From NCBI GenBank assembly GCA_022559845.1, contig CM040126.1, positions 227,360,641 through 227,424,640 on the forward strand: 64,000 nucleotides of DNA, read 5' to 3'. Shown in pieces: positions 1 to 11,460 of the stretch. A program made the position numbers and the translations under genes. Origin of the DNA: Amorphophallus konjac (lineage: Eukaryota > Streptophyta > Magnoliopsida > Alismatales > Araceae). A model generated the notes under the pieces. The model searched no databases, was not told the DNA's origin, and worked only from the letters and a program-made list of their open reading frames with translations. Numbering within the stretch: position 1 is the stretch's first letter; each line of letters begins with the position of its first letter.

Positions 1-495
1 TTGTGCATTCAGGGGTCCACCTCTTCCACCTTTTCTTTTCATTCATCCTTCCTTCTACTCAGTTCCCACCCTTGGGTGGTGTATCTTCCTCCATCTGATC
101 CTATCTCCATCATTTTCTCCTCCTTCCATAGGTCCATGCGTCCCCATTCCTCTCTTTTTTCCCCGGATCCTCCAGATTTTGCCTCCTCTCACGATTCTAG
201 GCCCTGGCCTATGTCATCATTCCATCCTAATCTCGGGACATCACCTGATTATTCTTCCCCGAGACTTCCAGGTGTTGCCTCTGATTCTTCCCCTCCGGTA
301 TCTCCGGGTTCTTCTTATTCCCCGACCTTGACGGGTGTCTCCCATTCTCCTTCTCTGGCACTGTCGGATGATTCTCGTCCCTCTTCTCCGACCACGTCGG
401 ATGATTCTTCTTATCATCTTTCTACTCTTTCCTCTTCACCCTTTCGGGGTCTTCGCCCTTTCTCTTGCTGTTTTGGAGGCTTTAGTCCGCCTTGA
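1..495 (+). pseudogene. Ser/Pro-rich ORF remnant with an 11-residue repeat (element A)
   Basis: Open from the window edge to a TAG at 493-495, so the start is unknown. The product is rich in Ser and Pro and has no domain I recognise. It is clearly the homologue of the minus-strand ORF 16047-16583 in element B (shared motif HPWVVYLPP / YPWVVYLPP near the N-terminus). Three units at 321, 354 and 387 repeat at exactly 33 bp, each built on an imperfect palindrome of the form CCGAC-N3-GTCGG. In B this ORF follows the unknown ORF 16605-18134, so it may be a C-terminal extension of that protein. Function unknown. Confidence 0.5.
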
Positions 496-959
496 TCTAA
501 GCTAATCTGGTTTCTTCTGTATCTGGTCCCTTGTTATCAGGGTCTCGACACCTTAACGAGGGAGTTCTAGCCCTCGTCTCTCTTCCTTTTTATCCTTCTT
601 CGTCCAGTGTCGTGTCTGCCGCTCCTCCATGTAGAGGAATCTTTGATCCTTTGCTATCCTCTCCCTTTCGTCCTGACAAGCAAGGAATACAAAGCTACTC
701 GCGCTCCTCAAAGCTCGATGATCGAGATCACTTCAGGATGCCGATTTCCACGCCATGGATTTGCAAAGGTATCTTTATTTTGAGCAAAGAAACATGCTTT
801 CATTTTTTATTATTTCTATTATTTCTGCACATGCTTATAACATTGGTTCCTCAACATGGTTAAGTGGCTTTTAGAAATTTACTTAGTTCATTGAAAATGA
901 GTTCGCTTCTGCAGCATTCTTAGGCCAGTGATAGCTCCGCGCTAGGAGTCTAGTTTCTC

Positions 960-1625
960 TCCCCGATCGTTGAGGGTGACCTTTGAGTATGGGTTTTTTT
1001 TTCACACACTACACGGTGAGCCATAGCCGATCTCTCTGAGGCACACCGTTGCTGCTTTGGCCATACTTTGGGTATGCACAAAGGTCTTTTTCTTTTCTCT
1101 GCTCGACCAAGTGTAGGGGCAAGAGATTGATGGATAAGATGACCAACCTAGGCGCTCCCTAATACGAGAGAGGTCTCAAATAGGGGCAGTCTTGACCGTC
1201 GCCAATAAGGGCTGTCAAAATCATATATGGATGAATCAATGATGAACCAATGCAACATTATGAAAATCCAAGGCATGGCAAGAGTGGCGAAGCCCCGCGG
1301 GACGTCATGAGCCCGGTCGCGTGCGTGCCTGATAAATATGGGTCTCAAAATCAAAGACACAAAGCCCCGGCGCAATAGACCTACTCTTTGAGGGGTAGTG
1401 CCCTGGAAGGAATTCAAATCCTGATGTCTCTCATCCTGCATAAAGCTTGTCTCTAATTTTTCTTCTATTTATCCCTCTTAGGCTGGGTTGTATCCCGGGT
1501 ATGGCCTTAGTAGGGGCACCGTTCTTTAGAGACGGTTGGTTATGGTAAGCCACCCTCACATGCACGCCCTGCTTAAGGGAAGCCTTTAATGAGAGGGGAG
1601 GGACGGCGATTCCCGGCCAGTAGTT
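960..1625 (+). other. Conserved non-coding block, copy in A
   Basis: Matches, in order, B (minus strand, about 14895-15560) and C (46380-47075). Anchors visible in all or most copies are AAATAGGGGCAGT (1176), GGCATGGCAAGAGTGGC (1272), CGGGACGTCATGAGCCCG (1298), CACAAAGCCCCGGCGCAA (near 1360) and GGGTATGGCCTT (1498). No ORF spans it. It lies between the coding part and the 3' LTR. Candidate roles (packaging signal, structured RNA, secondary polypurine tract) are inference only. Confidence 0.6.
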
Positions 1626-1639
1626 CGAGCCTGTCTTTG

Positions 1640-1830
1640 GGTGCTGCAGATTGATATTGTCAAAATAAAAAAAAATGAAATATTGTCAAAATCCAAAAAA
1701 TGATATTGTCAAAAATCCAAAAAAATTAATTAAATTTATCAAAATCCAAAAAAATCAAATATGTCAAAATTCCAAAAAAAAAATTTGAATATGTCAAAAA
1801 TAACAAAAATTTGAATATGGCAAAAAAAAA
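1640..1830 (+). repeat. A-rich tandem array (TCAAAATCCAAAAAA type)
   Basis: Degenerate tandem units of roughly 22 bp built on 'ATTGTCAAAATCCAAAAAA'. The same kind of array occupies the same place, just downstream of the conserved block, in B (14730-14885, reverse strand) and C (47083-47320). Confidence 0.75.
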
Positions 1831-3529
1831 TCATAAATACAAAAATCCAAAAATACTTCTCTTTTGTTCCTTTTATTTTTATCTTGAGGACATATACGTA
1901 ATCTGTTTGCTAAGTGTGCAGGCTGCAGGTTGCAGGTTCAAGCTTTCCTTGCTCTATCTTTGTGCTCTGTCTCCTGTCCACATCTTCGATATGTTCTCAT
2001 CTCTTCAATCCTATCTCTAGATCTGTTCTGAAGCTCATGGCCTTCTCAGCTTTCGCTTATTTGCTTAATCATGTTTCCATGAGTGGGCAATATCTTACGG
2101 TTTTGAACCTGGCGGTTCCGCTTCATTTGATCTTGGGTTTTGATTGAAGAAAGTGTTTATTGTCGTTATCATGTCTATGTCCTGCATGTCTTTTATCCTG
2201 ATGTGTCCTTGTCATATATTTCTATGGTCCTCCATGTCTTTTGTCCCACTGTGTCCTTGTCATATGTGTCTATGTCCTCTCGTGTTGGTCGTACCTTTGT
2301 TCCAGCGAGTCATTCATCACACGTATCTTTGTCCTCCGTGGTATTGTCATCCCACGTGTCTTTGTCCCACCATGTCCTTATACCACCATGTGTGCTGTCC
2401 CACCGTGTACATGTTGTCTTGTCCCACCGTGCCTTTAGTCGCATGCATGTTTTCCATTTGTTTGTTTGTTATGTTTCATCCATCTTCGGTATGTTATGTT
2501 GTGACATGTTTAATTCATATTTCTCTTATTATGTTATGTTCATGTTATGGTCGTTCATATTCGTTCATGTTCACATTATATCATGTCAATGTGGTTGTTG
2601 TCTTATTTGAAAATCCATAAAAAATCAAAAATCAAAAATGCAAAAGAATGCCGCTTCGCTTGGCAGGTAAGTCAGGTATGGCTCTCTATCCTTGCTCATT
2701 GTTGCATTACTATATGGTATCTACGTTATTATAAACTCTCAAGGACCGGCTGGTTGGCCGTGTGTTCTGGGATCTGATGTTCCCCTTTAACAAAAACGAT
2801 GATGATCTAAGAGCATACGGTTAATCGTTGGATAGGCCGCTCGGTTGAGTCGGGTGGGGGACGATGGACTCTGTCTCGCACGCCGTGGTTGCAGAAGATT
2901 CTTGACCCCGTCTTGGTTCAGTCTAGCAATATTATCCTTGAGTACTTTCTATTTTATCTTTCTTTGCATTCGTTTTAATGATTTCTTTATTTTAGCCTAG
3001 CATGCATCATGTCATTTTTGAGCATTTATGTCTCGTGATCCATTCAAGGATTTCTCCTCAGCAATGGTTGATTGCATTCAGCTCTCTTGGATAAGAGATT
3101 CTTCATTCCACTCCAAATTTGAACGATTTCTCTGATCTTGCCGCTTGGTCTGTTTGGCCAGTGTGATTCCTGTCTGGATTTTATCTCAGTCTTATCTCTC
3201 TTTTTCCAGCTCTTATGCTGTGTTTCCTTCCGACCAACTCATTGTCTGTGGATTGTGTCCCCGATGAGGCTGGTCGTATTTCCTTAGTTTAGTTCTCCAG
3301 ACATGTCTCATCTTTGTCAATCATTCCTTGTGGTTAGCTCGGCATTTTCGGGAGAATTCCTATCGCTTGTTGGTTGTAACGGGTGTCTTTTTGCCTTGAT
3401 GCCCGCTTATCAGTTCTCTCCGCTTCATCTCCGCTTCATCTCCATTTCACGTCGCTGTCGCTTTCACTCCACCTCCTTTCCATTTCACCTCCACGTCGCT
3501 TTCGCTCGTTCCCTTGCAAAGCGGACATC

Positions 3530-3542
3530 AAGGAGGGGCATC
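3530..3542 (+). other. Polypurine tract of element A
   Basis: AAGGAGGGGCATC lies immediately before the LTR start TGTTGACA. The equivalent site in B reads AAGGGGGTGCATC (13199-13211, minus strand). Confidence 0.75.
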
Positions 3543-4211
3543 TGTTGACACCCGTTTTAGCTCGCAGGTTGTGTCATTTCTCTTATTCATCATTTTGATG
3601 CCCCGAATTACCCATTATTTTGGAGCTTCCTTGGATGGATTTCAAGCCCATTTTTACCATTCCATACCCTTTGAGCCTTGGAGGTCATGATTTCTTAGAG
3701 CCCTGGAGCTTATCTTGTCAAATTCCCACTTCCAAATCAACTTTCGGCCCATTTAGGCCGACTTCCCTCAAGTAATCGGCTCTCTCTCACTGCGCAGTCC
3801 TGAAAGTGGTCCTTTTTCACCCTCTTCCAATCCTCTATTCAAAACGTTATCTTCATCAAAGTTGTTCATCTTTCAAAGATCTACAATTTCTTCTTCTACA
3901 CTGTTGGCCGGTTCTGCCCCGATTGTGAGCTATTTGCATTTTTCTGGCATGCCGTGCTGTTCACCTACATTCCAGAATTTTCCTCTCTCTTCCAGTCCCA
4001 TTTTCCACCATCTTCCAATCATTTTCTCACATTTCTTTCTTCATAAAAGTTGTTCCTCTCTCAGTTATCTACAACTTCTATGTTTACCACTTTGTCTAAT
4101 TCTCCACCGTTTGAGAGATACGCTTCGATTTCTAAAGTCACGCGCAGTCTGCCCAGAATCTGCCTTCATCGATGTGAAGGTCATTTGCAGGTGCGTTACT
4201 TCATTGAAGTG

Positions 4212-4459
4212 ACGGCCCAGTGAAGACCGTTACTTCAGTGTGACGGTCCTATGATAGACCGTCACATCAAAACTTGCCTAAAACAGCCCGGTTCAACCCC
4301 TAGAGTGTGGCGGTCCTATCCTTGACCGTTAGACCAAGTGACGGCACTGTTTAGGTGCGTTACATCCAATCTCATCCGAAAACGTCTCGTTCGACCTCCA
4401 GAGTGTGACGGACCTACCCTAGTCCGTTACATCACTCTGACGGTCCTATGATAGACCGT
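4212..4459 (+). repeat. Cluster of ACGGTC-N8-GACCGT palindromes in LTR A
   Basis: Sites at 4243-4262, 4310-4329, 4408-4427 and 4440-4459 each have 6-bp arms and an 8-bp spacer; 4212-4230 has a 7-bp spacer. The 4408 site has changed both arms together (ACGGAC / GTCCGT), keeping the pairing. The cluster lies 430-670 bp upstream of the TATA box. Confidence 0.75.
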
Positions 4460-4883
4460 TACATGCACCAGAGAGTCCAATTCGTGCTGGACTCTGCTCC
4501 GTTTTTGTGCATCGTGGCCCTCTTGAAGAGTCCATAACTTCTTGAATTCTTATCCAAATTGATCCCCGTTTTTTCCTACTTCTAGCCCTTGGTATTATCT
4601 TGAATTTGGTTCATAGGAATCAAATTTTAATTGGCAATATCTCTTAGGATCTGGGTCGCAAGATCAGGATTTATGTTTCCTAGTTCAACTAAAACTCTGC
4701 AGATAAGGCTCCGGGGCTGCCTTCCAAGAGCCCTATCTTCTAGAATCCTCCTCTGAATTGATCCCCGTTTGTTCCTATCTCTTGTCCTTAGTATTATCTC
4801 GAGTTTGATCCAAAGAACTCGATTTATCTTGGACTCTATCTCCGGGAATCGTGATAAGAAGATGAGGCTTTCTTGCAAAACTC

Positions 4884-4890
4884 TATAAAA
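4884..4890 (+). promoter_or_regulatory. TATA box of LTR A
   Basis: TATAAAA in the expected mid-LTR position; the homologous LTRs E and B have TATAAATA at matching places. Confidence 0.6.
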
Positions 4891-5630
4891 ACTGCCCAGT
4901 TCGCAGTCGCGACGGGGGGCTCTTTCCGGACGTGGGGCGAAGCCATGCTGCACCGTCGACTCACAACTTCGACCCCATCTTGAAGAGGGAAGTATTGGCT
5001 TTCTATTCTACCCTTCTGGGCTTGATTCCATGGTCTACACTCTTAGTTCTCTTCCTCTCAAAATCATAAATCATCACAGTTTCCTGCACTTTCTGCTACA
5101 CAAGCGTTTTTCTCTGTTTTGCATCATCGTTTTCTCTCTATTCTCTCAATCAAATCTCATGATTTCAAATCTCATGCATGCACAACACACACACCTATCT
5201 TTTCCACCCTTCCACAGGGGTTAAAAACCTCCCCCCGGTGAGTTTGCCCTCAATTTCTACCCCTATTTTATCACTGTGGGATTGATACTACACATGCATG
5301 TTCTAATGGGTTTTTTGTCCTTGTTTGATCTTTGTTTTGCAGGAGAGCATGAATACAACGTGAGGCCCTCTTCCTCTAGCCGGCTGGAAGGAGAGGAGGT
5401 TTGAATCCACAAGTTCCCCGCACCCCGTTTCAAGCGCGATCAAGTCTTTAAGTTCCAAGGTATACGGCGCCGTTGCACTCCTTTCTTCATCCTTGGGCGT
5501 TGTTGATCCTTGGTGGCGATCACGGTTAGTATTTCCATCCTTTCATCCCCTTGTCTTTGATTCACATGTTTATGCATGTATGTATTTAAAGGGGGCGGGA
5601 TAGGAAGCTAATTAAGAAAACAAATCAACA

Positions 5631-7395
5631 GCGGGGAGGGGAAAATTGATCTAAGAACTAATTGATAGAAAGTCGTCAGTTCTATCCGCCCCCTGGAACA
5701 TGGAATAGGCAGTCGAAGTCGGTGCCACTGCGGTCTCTCCCGAACTCCGTTGTCGATGAAACCAGTAGGAAAACCTTCGTAGTTGACCCGGGAGGATGTC
5801 CAATTTTTGGGGGAATTTCTGAATGATGGCGTTGGTCGGAGTAGAGGCTCGAACGGGGTCTCTATCTGCTGATTCTAGTAGCTTTTACACCTCTGCAGCA
5901 GGAAGATGAGTCCGCCACGGAGGCTCCCGAGCTCTAATTTAGGCGTGGCCAGAGTTGTTGGATTCGTGGTTGAGTCCTCTTCGATCAGAGAGTAGAAAGG
6001 ATGCCGGAGGAGGTCGGAGCAGATGTTGATGTCCCGAACAGTGTCGAGATATCAGACTGATTCCAGAGGAAACTGTTCAGCGCACCGGAGAGAGAAAATT
6101 TGGAACTCACAGCTTCAGATGCCGAACGGAGTGCCGCTTCTTCTTGGTGGCAGGAGACTTGTAGTAGAAGGTCTCAGCCAAGCCCCGTTTCAAGAACTTC
6201 AGAGAAATGGCCATGGGAGCCTCTGCAAGCAGCTTCTAGAAGACTGTCAGGAAGAAGTTGCGTAGTCCGGCGATGATAGCTCCTGTGGGCAGCCACGAGC
6301 TCAGACGGGGACGAGACCACCACCGTTGCGAAGAGGACTGGGAGACGCTTCCGGCGATTCCTTTTGTGCATCCAGGGGCTCCAGGATGAAGTCGTGGCAG
6401 GCTCTGCAACTAGCGGCTTCTCTGCTGCCTGCAAACTGAGGTAGGGTCTGCAACTTGCCGATGGAAAATGGAGTAGGAGGGGGCCGAAATGGGAGCGGAT
6501 GAGTGTGGGGCGAACCCTGGCTGTGAGGGGGTCTGGGAGGGGGTGATCCAAGGTGAGAGAGTGGCAGAATGGGGGCTGGAGGGAGGTCTAGTAGGTGGAG
6601 GGAGGAGAAGCTGCGAATTTGGTGTTGGGAGGGAGATAGGAAAGAGTATTTGAAAATGGGTTTAAGGGTGGGATTAATTTTTGGTCTTGGGGATGGGAAG
6701 AGGTGTGTGGGGAAGGGAAAAGATGGTTGGGGAGTGGGGAATTCTCCCTTAGGAGATGAGAGAGGTGCTTGTAGAAGGGGAGTAGGTGGTTGGTGGTTGG
6801 AGGGTGGAGTGGGGATAGGTGGAGGCTACCTTGGGGATGGGGTGGAGTAAAGAGAGGGGTTGTGGGGAGTTGGAGAGGCTTTAATGGAGGGGGAAGGGAG
6901 AGAGAATGTGGTTGGGAGGGGAGGAGAGAGAATAGGGTCAGCCCCTTCTTAGAGAGAGAGAGATAGGGAGAGAGAGAGAGCTAAATAGAGAGAGGGGGAA
7001 TAAGATTCCAAGGGAAATTTCAATTCTATTGATCATCAAAAGTTACAAATGAGAGAGTGGGGTGGCCTTTTTATAGGCACTGGACTTTTCACATGACCAA
7101 ATTGACCCTGACTAAACAACTATTGACCAATGCAGTCCAAGGGAGGGGCGCCCCTAGGCCTAGCCCACTAGTTGGGCCCATTAGACTACTTAATTAACCA
7201 CATGACTCAAGACTTAGGTAAATGACCCTTATACCTAGGTACCGGACTCAGATATAAAGAAAATTACATAGTTTATGATTCAAATAAAATATGAAAATTA
7301 CATGGATTGACTCAAAAAAATGTGGAGAACACAATGGCGCAAACCGACGATCCATCAGAGCTTCGAGAAATTGGAGGGGTAAGTGATGCCCCCAT
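5631..7395 (-). mobile_element. Tekay-type LTR fragment, minus strand
   Basis: On the minus strand the sequence begins near 7395 with TGGGGGCATCACTTACCCC, matching the start of LTR F (TGATGGGGGCATCCC). It then follows the F LTR through the GGGCCCAACTAGTGGGCTAGGCC segment, a TATA box (TATAAAAA, plus-strand position 7068-7075) and a CT/GA-rich tract (6950-6995). The part near 5690-6250 matches the G LTR around 34050-34450 (for example the GATGCCGAACGGAGT segment). No TGATG...CATCA end is found on the left, so it is truncated against LTR A. Long ORFs here (6174-6850) are not genes. Confidence 0.7.
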
Positions 7396-8005
7396 AAGTA
7401 TGCACTGACTTCGTTCTGCCTAAATGATGAATATGCACTGACTTTTACATGCACGAGACAAAACCAGCACCGACCTTATGTACACAAGATCAGAACATGC
7501 ACTGACTCAGTGTGCATTCACTAAGGATGTGCACCGACTATCCGTGCAGAGAAGCGAAGATTGCACCGACCTTATGTGAAGAATACAAGAACGTGCACCG
7601 ACCTTATTCTTCCATTTGCATGCATATGCACCGATCTTTATGTGAAGACAAAATGTGCACCGACTACATGTGCATTCTACAAACCTACACCTACCTTGTG
7701 TGCGTCTCTTCAGAGGCATGCACTGACCTATATTCTGACCAATGAGAAAGTGCACGGACCCGATATGCATAAGAATGTAAAAATGCACAGACTTATTTGT
7801 TATCCTTAGACACGCAAAATATGCATTGACCTATATGACTTCCTTGCATGAAGACTCATAATGTATGCACAGACCTATATGAATGCATAAACATAAACTG
7901 CATCGACATTGATGATGACTGACACAGATGAGTTTTAATTGAGGTATAGATGCATTCCAATCTTAACATGATTCATAGAATGCCGTTATCAAAAACCAGG
8001 GTTCC
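7396..8005 (-). mobile_element. SIRE-like Copia LTR fragment with ACCGAC-containing repeats
   Basis: On the minus strand it would begin TGGAACCC at 8005, right after a purine-rich tract. It carries about 14 repeats of the type TGCACCGACCTTATG; exact ACCGAC cores fall near 7470, 7530, 7566, 7600 and 7658. The same kind of array fills the solo LTR at 21382-24100. The fragment is cut at 7395 by the Tekay LTR. Assignment to Copia rests on the array and on the flanking purine tract, not on coding sequence. Confidence 0.55.
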
Positions 8006-8381
8006 AATAATCTCTCCCTTTTTGATGATGACAACTATGAGTCATGTATGATTGAAACAGACAATGAATTAAACAACCAACAACCATTCTTCACACACTC
8101 TTTCAATTCCAAGCATTCTCAAGTTGTTAATAACGATCACATAATTTATTCACTGACATGCATAGCATGAGTAACATTCAATACAAGTGTGCATTCAACA
8201 CAAATATGCAATATGCAGTAATGACATTTCTGTGTACAGTAAGAAAAGACAACTGATGTTTGAGTAAGTATCTCATTACAAGAAATTCTCATTCAGAGCA
8301 CTATTACATCAGAAACATCAATATCAAAACCCCAGAGACATGTCAGCATCTATTAGTAACTCAGCATTTGCTCATCATCAT
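8006..8381 (-). mobile_element. 3' internal remnant of the same Copia element
   Basis: Read on the minus strand, 'CATCATCAAAAAGGGAGAGATTA' (plus 8007-8029) resembles the segment before the 3' LTR of element D (CATCATCAAAATGGGGGAGA, 55041). It is a likely polypurine tract. The rest has no ORF. Confidence 0.5.
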
Positions 8382-8863
8382 TTTTTTTATCAAACCCAGT
8401 CATCTAATGGTGTAAAGGGAGAGTGCACCCCCATTCCAGAGGAAGGGAATGTTCTCACTCCACCTAACCACCATTAGATGCTTATATTATTGCTTATTCA
8501 AAAAGAATTACATCATCAGAAAGAGGCATACCTCTTATCTACAAGTATGTAAGGAAACTAGAAACAAGACCTATACATGTTTCACCCTAAAATTGGGTAA
8601 GCCTCTAGCATCAGCTATAACATACGCCCTTGCTAACAGTGGTAGCTCACGGATATGGTGAAACTCTTTGTTTTCCCTCACATGAACTGCATGGTTAGCT
8701 AAAGAATCAGCTAGCTGGTTAGCTTCTCTATATACATGATTGACTGGATATTGAAGTGTATGGTGCAGCTGTAGTAGTTGTAGCCACCAAGGGAGCAAAG
8801 TCCAAGGCGGGTCTTTTTTAGATTTCAGCAGGCCTGTCAAAGTAACTGACATATCAGCATCAC
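8382..8863 (-). pseudogene. LINE fragment: C-terminal RNase H domain
   Basis: The minus-strand ORF ending at 8571 encodes the tail of a plant LINE-type RNase H. The diagnostic stretch is HVYREANQLADSLANHAV, the segment around the last catalytic Asp in this family. A run of eight A residues (plus-strand T run at 8382-8390) about 180 bp downstream is consistent with a LINE poly(A) tail. The 5' side is cut exactly where LTR E begins (8864), so only about 0.5 kb remains. An alternative is a host RNase H-like gene, but the short downstream region and A tail favour a LINE. Confidence 0.6.
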
Positions 8864-9086
8864 TGTTGACACCCATTTTTTGCTGATAAGTTGAGTCATT
8901 CCTCTTACTATCATTTGTTGATGCATCGAGTTGTCCATTACTCATTGGGCTATTTTCAGGCATGTCTTTGGGCCTATTTTTTGGGTACCTCTCTCCCTAA
9001 CTCGGTCTGCTTCAATTCAGGGCTTAATGGGCCTTGATTTTGCTTAATTTATCACATTTTATCAATTTCAAGCACCCAGCTTTTGC

Positions 9087-9529
9087 ACGGTCGATCGCCT
9101 GGCCGTTCAGCAAATGAGCGGTTAGTTCTGAGCCGTTCATATATTTATCGGATATTTATGTGATTTTCTGGATTTCCACCGATAAACTTCTGCACAGTCT
9201 GAGTATAGTCGTCCAAACCCATTGTACGGTATGTACTTAGCCGTCCAATTCCCAGAGTCCTAATCTCGTTGGATCTTTCAGATAATTATTTGTTTATCTA
9301 TTTATTTGGATTTATCACCGACAAAGCCTACACGGTTGGACCTGGGCCGCCCTATTCGTTGAGTGGTCTAGCAGTAGACCGTTCAATCCTTAAGAGTCCA
9401 ATGGCGAAATAATCGGTCAGTTCGATGGATAATTGGATATTTTAACTATTTTATTTAATTTTCACCGATAGCCTTAGACGGTCTAGCCATAGACTGTGCA
9501 ATAGGCTGGGCGGCCTATCGAGCGACCGC
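9087..9529 (+). repeat. ACGGTC-N8-GACCGT palindromes in LTR E
   Basis: Sites with 8-bp spacers at 9087-9106, 9363-9382, 9478-9497 and 9510-9529, upstream of the TATA box by 215-660 bp. Arms vary (GCGGCC / GACCGC at 9510) but stay largely complementary. Confidence 0.7.
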
Positions 9530-9743
9530 GTATTGGCCCGATTTCTGAGATTTTTAAGGATTTTCTATCTCCAACATGTGGTTTAATCCCTAACTTATTC
9601 CACCCATTTCTCCGCAGATTCTACACCAAATGGGGTGCCGTTTAACTAGATGGGAGATGGGAGTATTATCTACGGATTTCATGTTAATATCTTGACCTGA
9701 TTTTTATTGAAAACCCTAATTTCGAGGCTAGGTTTATGGGCTC

Positions 9744-9751
9744 TATAAATA
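9744..9751 (+). promoter_or_regulatory. TATA box of LTR E
   Basis: TATAAATA, matched by TATAAATA on the minus strand of LTR B (12323-12330). Confidence 0.65.
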
Positions 9752-10629
9752 GGACCCTTAGTCCAGTCTTTGAAAGGGGGGAGATCTGAGGTCGACGACG
9801 AAGCTCTGGCGAACTTTTGAGCGACCTACATTCAGGGAGGGTGGCCTTCTACTTTCGCTCAGGCCTCCGATTCAGGGAGTTGTTCTAGTTTTGAGTCTTT
9901 GTTTGATAGTCTCGTCATCATTTCATTCACATGCATGCTTCTATTCTTCGTTTCTTTCTTCCACGTTTTCACTACTTGCACTTCATTCACACACCCTCCT
10001 ACTATTTTCTCACATCCTAAAGGGGTTTAAAAACCTCCCAGGTATCCCCCAGTCCATGTTAGTTTGTTCATTTTTCATGTTCTTTTCCAGTTACTACACC
10101 CTCCAATTCTGATTTGGGTTTTCTTTTATGGTCTTCACGTTGTTTTACTGGTCAGCATCATCCTAGCACGAGGCCCATCCCCTCTGGCCGATCGGAAGGG
10201 GTGGAGGTTCGGATCCTATGACTTGGTGGATGACGGAACAACGCGGTTTAATTGCGTCCGTTTGAAGAGGAAGGCGGATCTCCACGAACCGCTCTGAACC
10301 TTTGAACGGCTGCCTCCGAACCGTCCGGTTGTCCATTGTTCTTCATCCCGCGTCCTTCCCAGCACTGTTTGGCGGTCTATCGAGCGGCCGTCTAACTCAT
10401 AGGGTGGTTCTTCCAGAGTTGCTTATTTCTATAGTGCTGATTCACAGGCGAGTGTCTCCCTTTTCTAAGGTACGGGTGCATCCTTTTGCATTTTGGTATC
10501 TTGGTGGCGATCACGATCACACACTCTTCTCCACTCTTTCTTTCTTCCCTTACATCGCTTGTCTTACGCTTTGATACATTTGGAAGAGGAAGGTAAGAGA
10601 GAGCAAAGGGGTAGGAAAACATGTCAACA

Positions 10630-11460
10630 TCCCATTTTTTGACGATCACGGTGGAACACCTCCTGCCCATCGTGTTATTGTTTTGCTGACCTGTTCTTGT
10701 GCTTGGTTAGTTTTCTTCTTTGAGTGTTTCAGGTTACTCTCCGGTCCATCTATTATTTCTGTCCTTTGGCGTTTACGCGATTCCCTCAGAGCCGCTCACG
10801 TACCTGCACGGCCGTGGATTGGCCGTCTTGTGCTCATCCTAGTGCTGCTGTCATGCCAGCCTGTTACATCTAGCGGCCCTGCGCATGCCGTCCACTTCTT
10901 CCCACGGTCTAATAAGACCGTTTAGCACTGCTGGCTCAGGTACGTTTCTATCCTTACACTGGTTGTTTACGCTGATATTCTGTGGTCTTTGCAGGAGCAT
11001 CCCAGAATCTGCGTGGTCTATCGCAAGACCGTGCGTCCAGGTACGCCTCTGTTCCCCTCCCTTTTAGTCCATTACAGTCTTTGTTTTCATATCGTCAGTG
11101 CTCCTGTCACTCCATGCTATTGAGCGGTCCACCCAGGACCGTTGACCACCCTGCACGGTCTCCCACAGACCATTTTGTCGTGCTACAGTGCACCCAAGGC
11201 TTCATTTTGATTACTATTTCATATCATTTCATATTATTTCATGTTATTTGGTGCTCTTGATCTCCCCTGCTTATTAGTTAATTTTGCATGATGTGTGTCA
11301 TACTTTGCATATTTGCTTGATCAGTGATTACTAGATCTAGGCTAGATTCTTGCATGCACTCCGGTGCACATAGGACCATACCCATTTTTCTATACTAGTT
11401 GCATTCCTACCTAGGTAGGGGATCCTCTCGTCTCCATATTCCTTGGAGCCGACTAGGTGA
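10630..11460 (+). mobile_element. Leader of element E, truncated
   Basis: Non-coding sequence directly after LTR E. It begins with a primer-site-like sequence and carries further GGTC-N8-GACC sites (11013-11032; looser ones at 10905 and 11131). One site at 10373-10392 is still inside the LTR. It ends at about 11460 where the end of the inverted LTR B begins. ORFs at 10683-11260 have no recognisable domain and I do not call them. Confidence 0.6.
10640..10651 (+). other. Primer-binding-site-like sequence of element E
   Basis: TGACGATCACGG lies 10 bp after the LTR end. A functional primer site would begin TGG, and here the third base is A, possibly by decay. The matching tRNA was not identified. 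Confidence 0.4.

Larger units (their letters stand above)
1..3542 (+). mobile_element. Element A: 3' internal region of a Tat-like Ty3/Gypsy retrotransposon, cut by the window edge
   Basis: This stretch ends in a polypurine tract followed directly by an LTR that starts TGTTGACACC, so it is the downstream internal part of a plus-strand element. It is colinear with the minus-strand element B (13199-16583) and, from about 1030 on, with the 3' region of element C (46303-47320). It holds a Ser/Pro-rich ORF remnant, a conserved non-coding block, an A-rich array and a long stretch (about 1850-3530) without a convincing gene. Long ORFs at 2140-2620 are repetitive and low in complexity (many repeats of CAC-rich 'TGTCCCACCATGTCC'-like units). 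No reverse transcriptase is visible inside the window. Lineage is inferred from similarity to C, which has Tat-type pol. Confidence 0.75.
3543..5630 (+). repeat. 3' LTR of element A (Tat-like, about 2.1 kb)
   Basis: Starts TGTTGACACC right after the polypurine tract. The end is placed at AATCAACA (5623-5630) by comparison with LTR E, which ends TGTCAACA, the exact inverse of the start. It holds palindrome sites (4212-4459), a TATA box (4884) and the motif TTGGTGGCGATCACG (near 5510) shared with LTRs E and B. The end may be off by about 10 bp because the terminal repeat is mutated. Confidence 0.7.
8864..10629 (+). repeat. 5' LTR of element E (Tat-like, 1766 bp)
   Basis: The boundaries are perfect inverted 8-mers, TGTTGACA at 8864 and TGTCAACA at 10622-10629. 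It aligns along its length with LTR B on the opposite strand (11461-13198). It holds palindromes (9087-9529), a TATA box at 9744 and the shared TTGGTGGCGATCACG motif near 10500. A primer-site-like sequence follows, so it is a 5' LTR. It interrupts the LINE fragment. Confidence 0.8.

Noticed and set aside
2140..2620. Two overlapping long ORFs (156 and 158 codons) in element A
   Set aside because: Both come from a low-complexity repeat rich in TGTCC and CATG; the inverted copy in B (13951-14465) is diverged and shows the same overlap of frames. No domain.
7507..7809. Overlapping Cys/His-rich ORFs on both strands
   Set aside because: They are translations of the TGCACCGACC repeat array, which yields regular His/Thr/Asp or Cys patterns in any frame.
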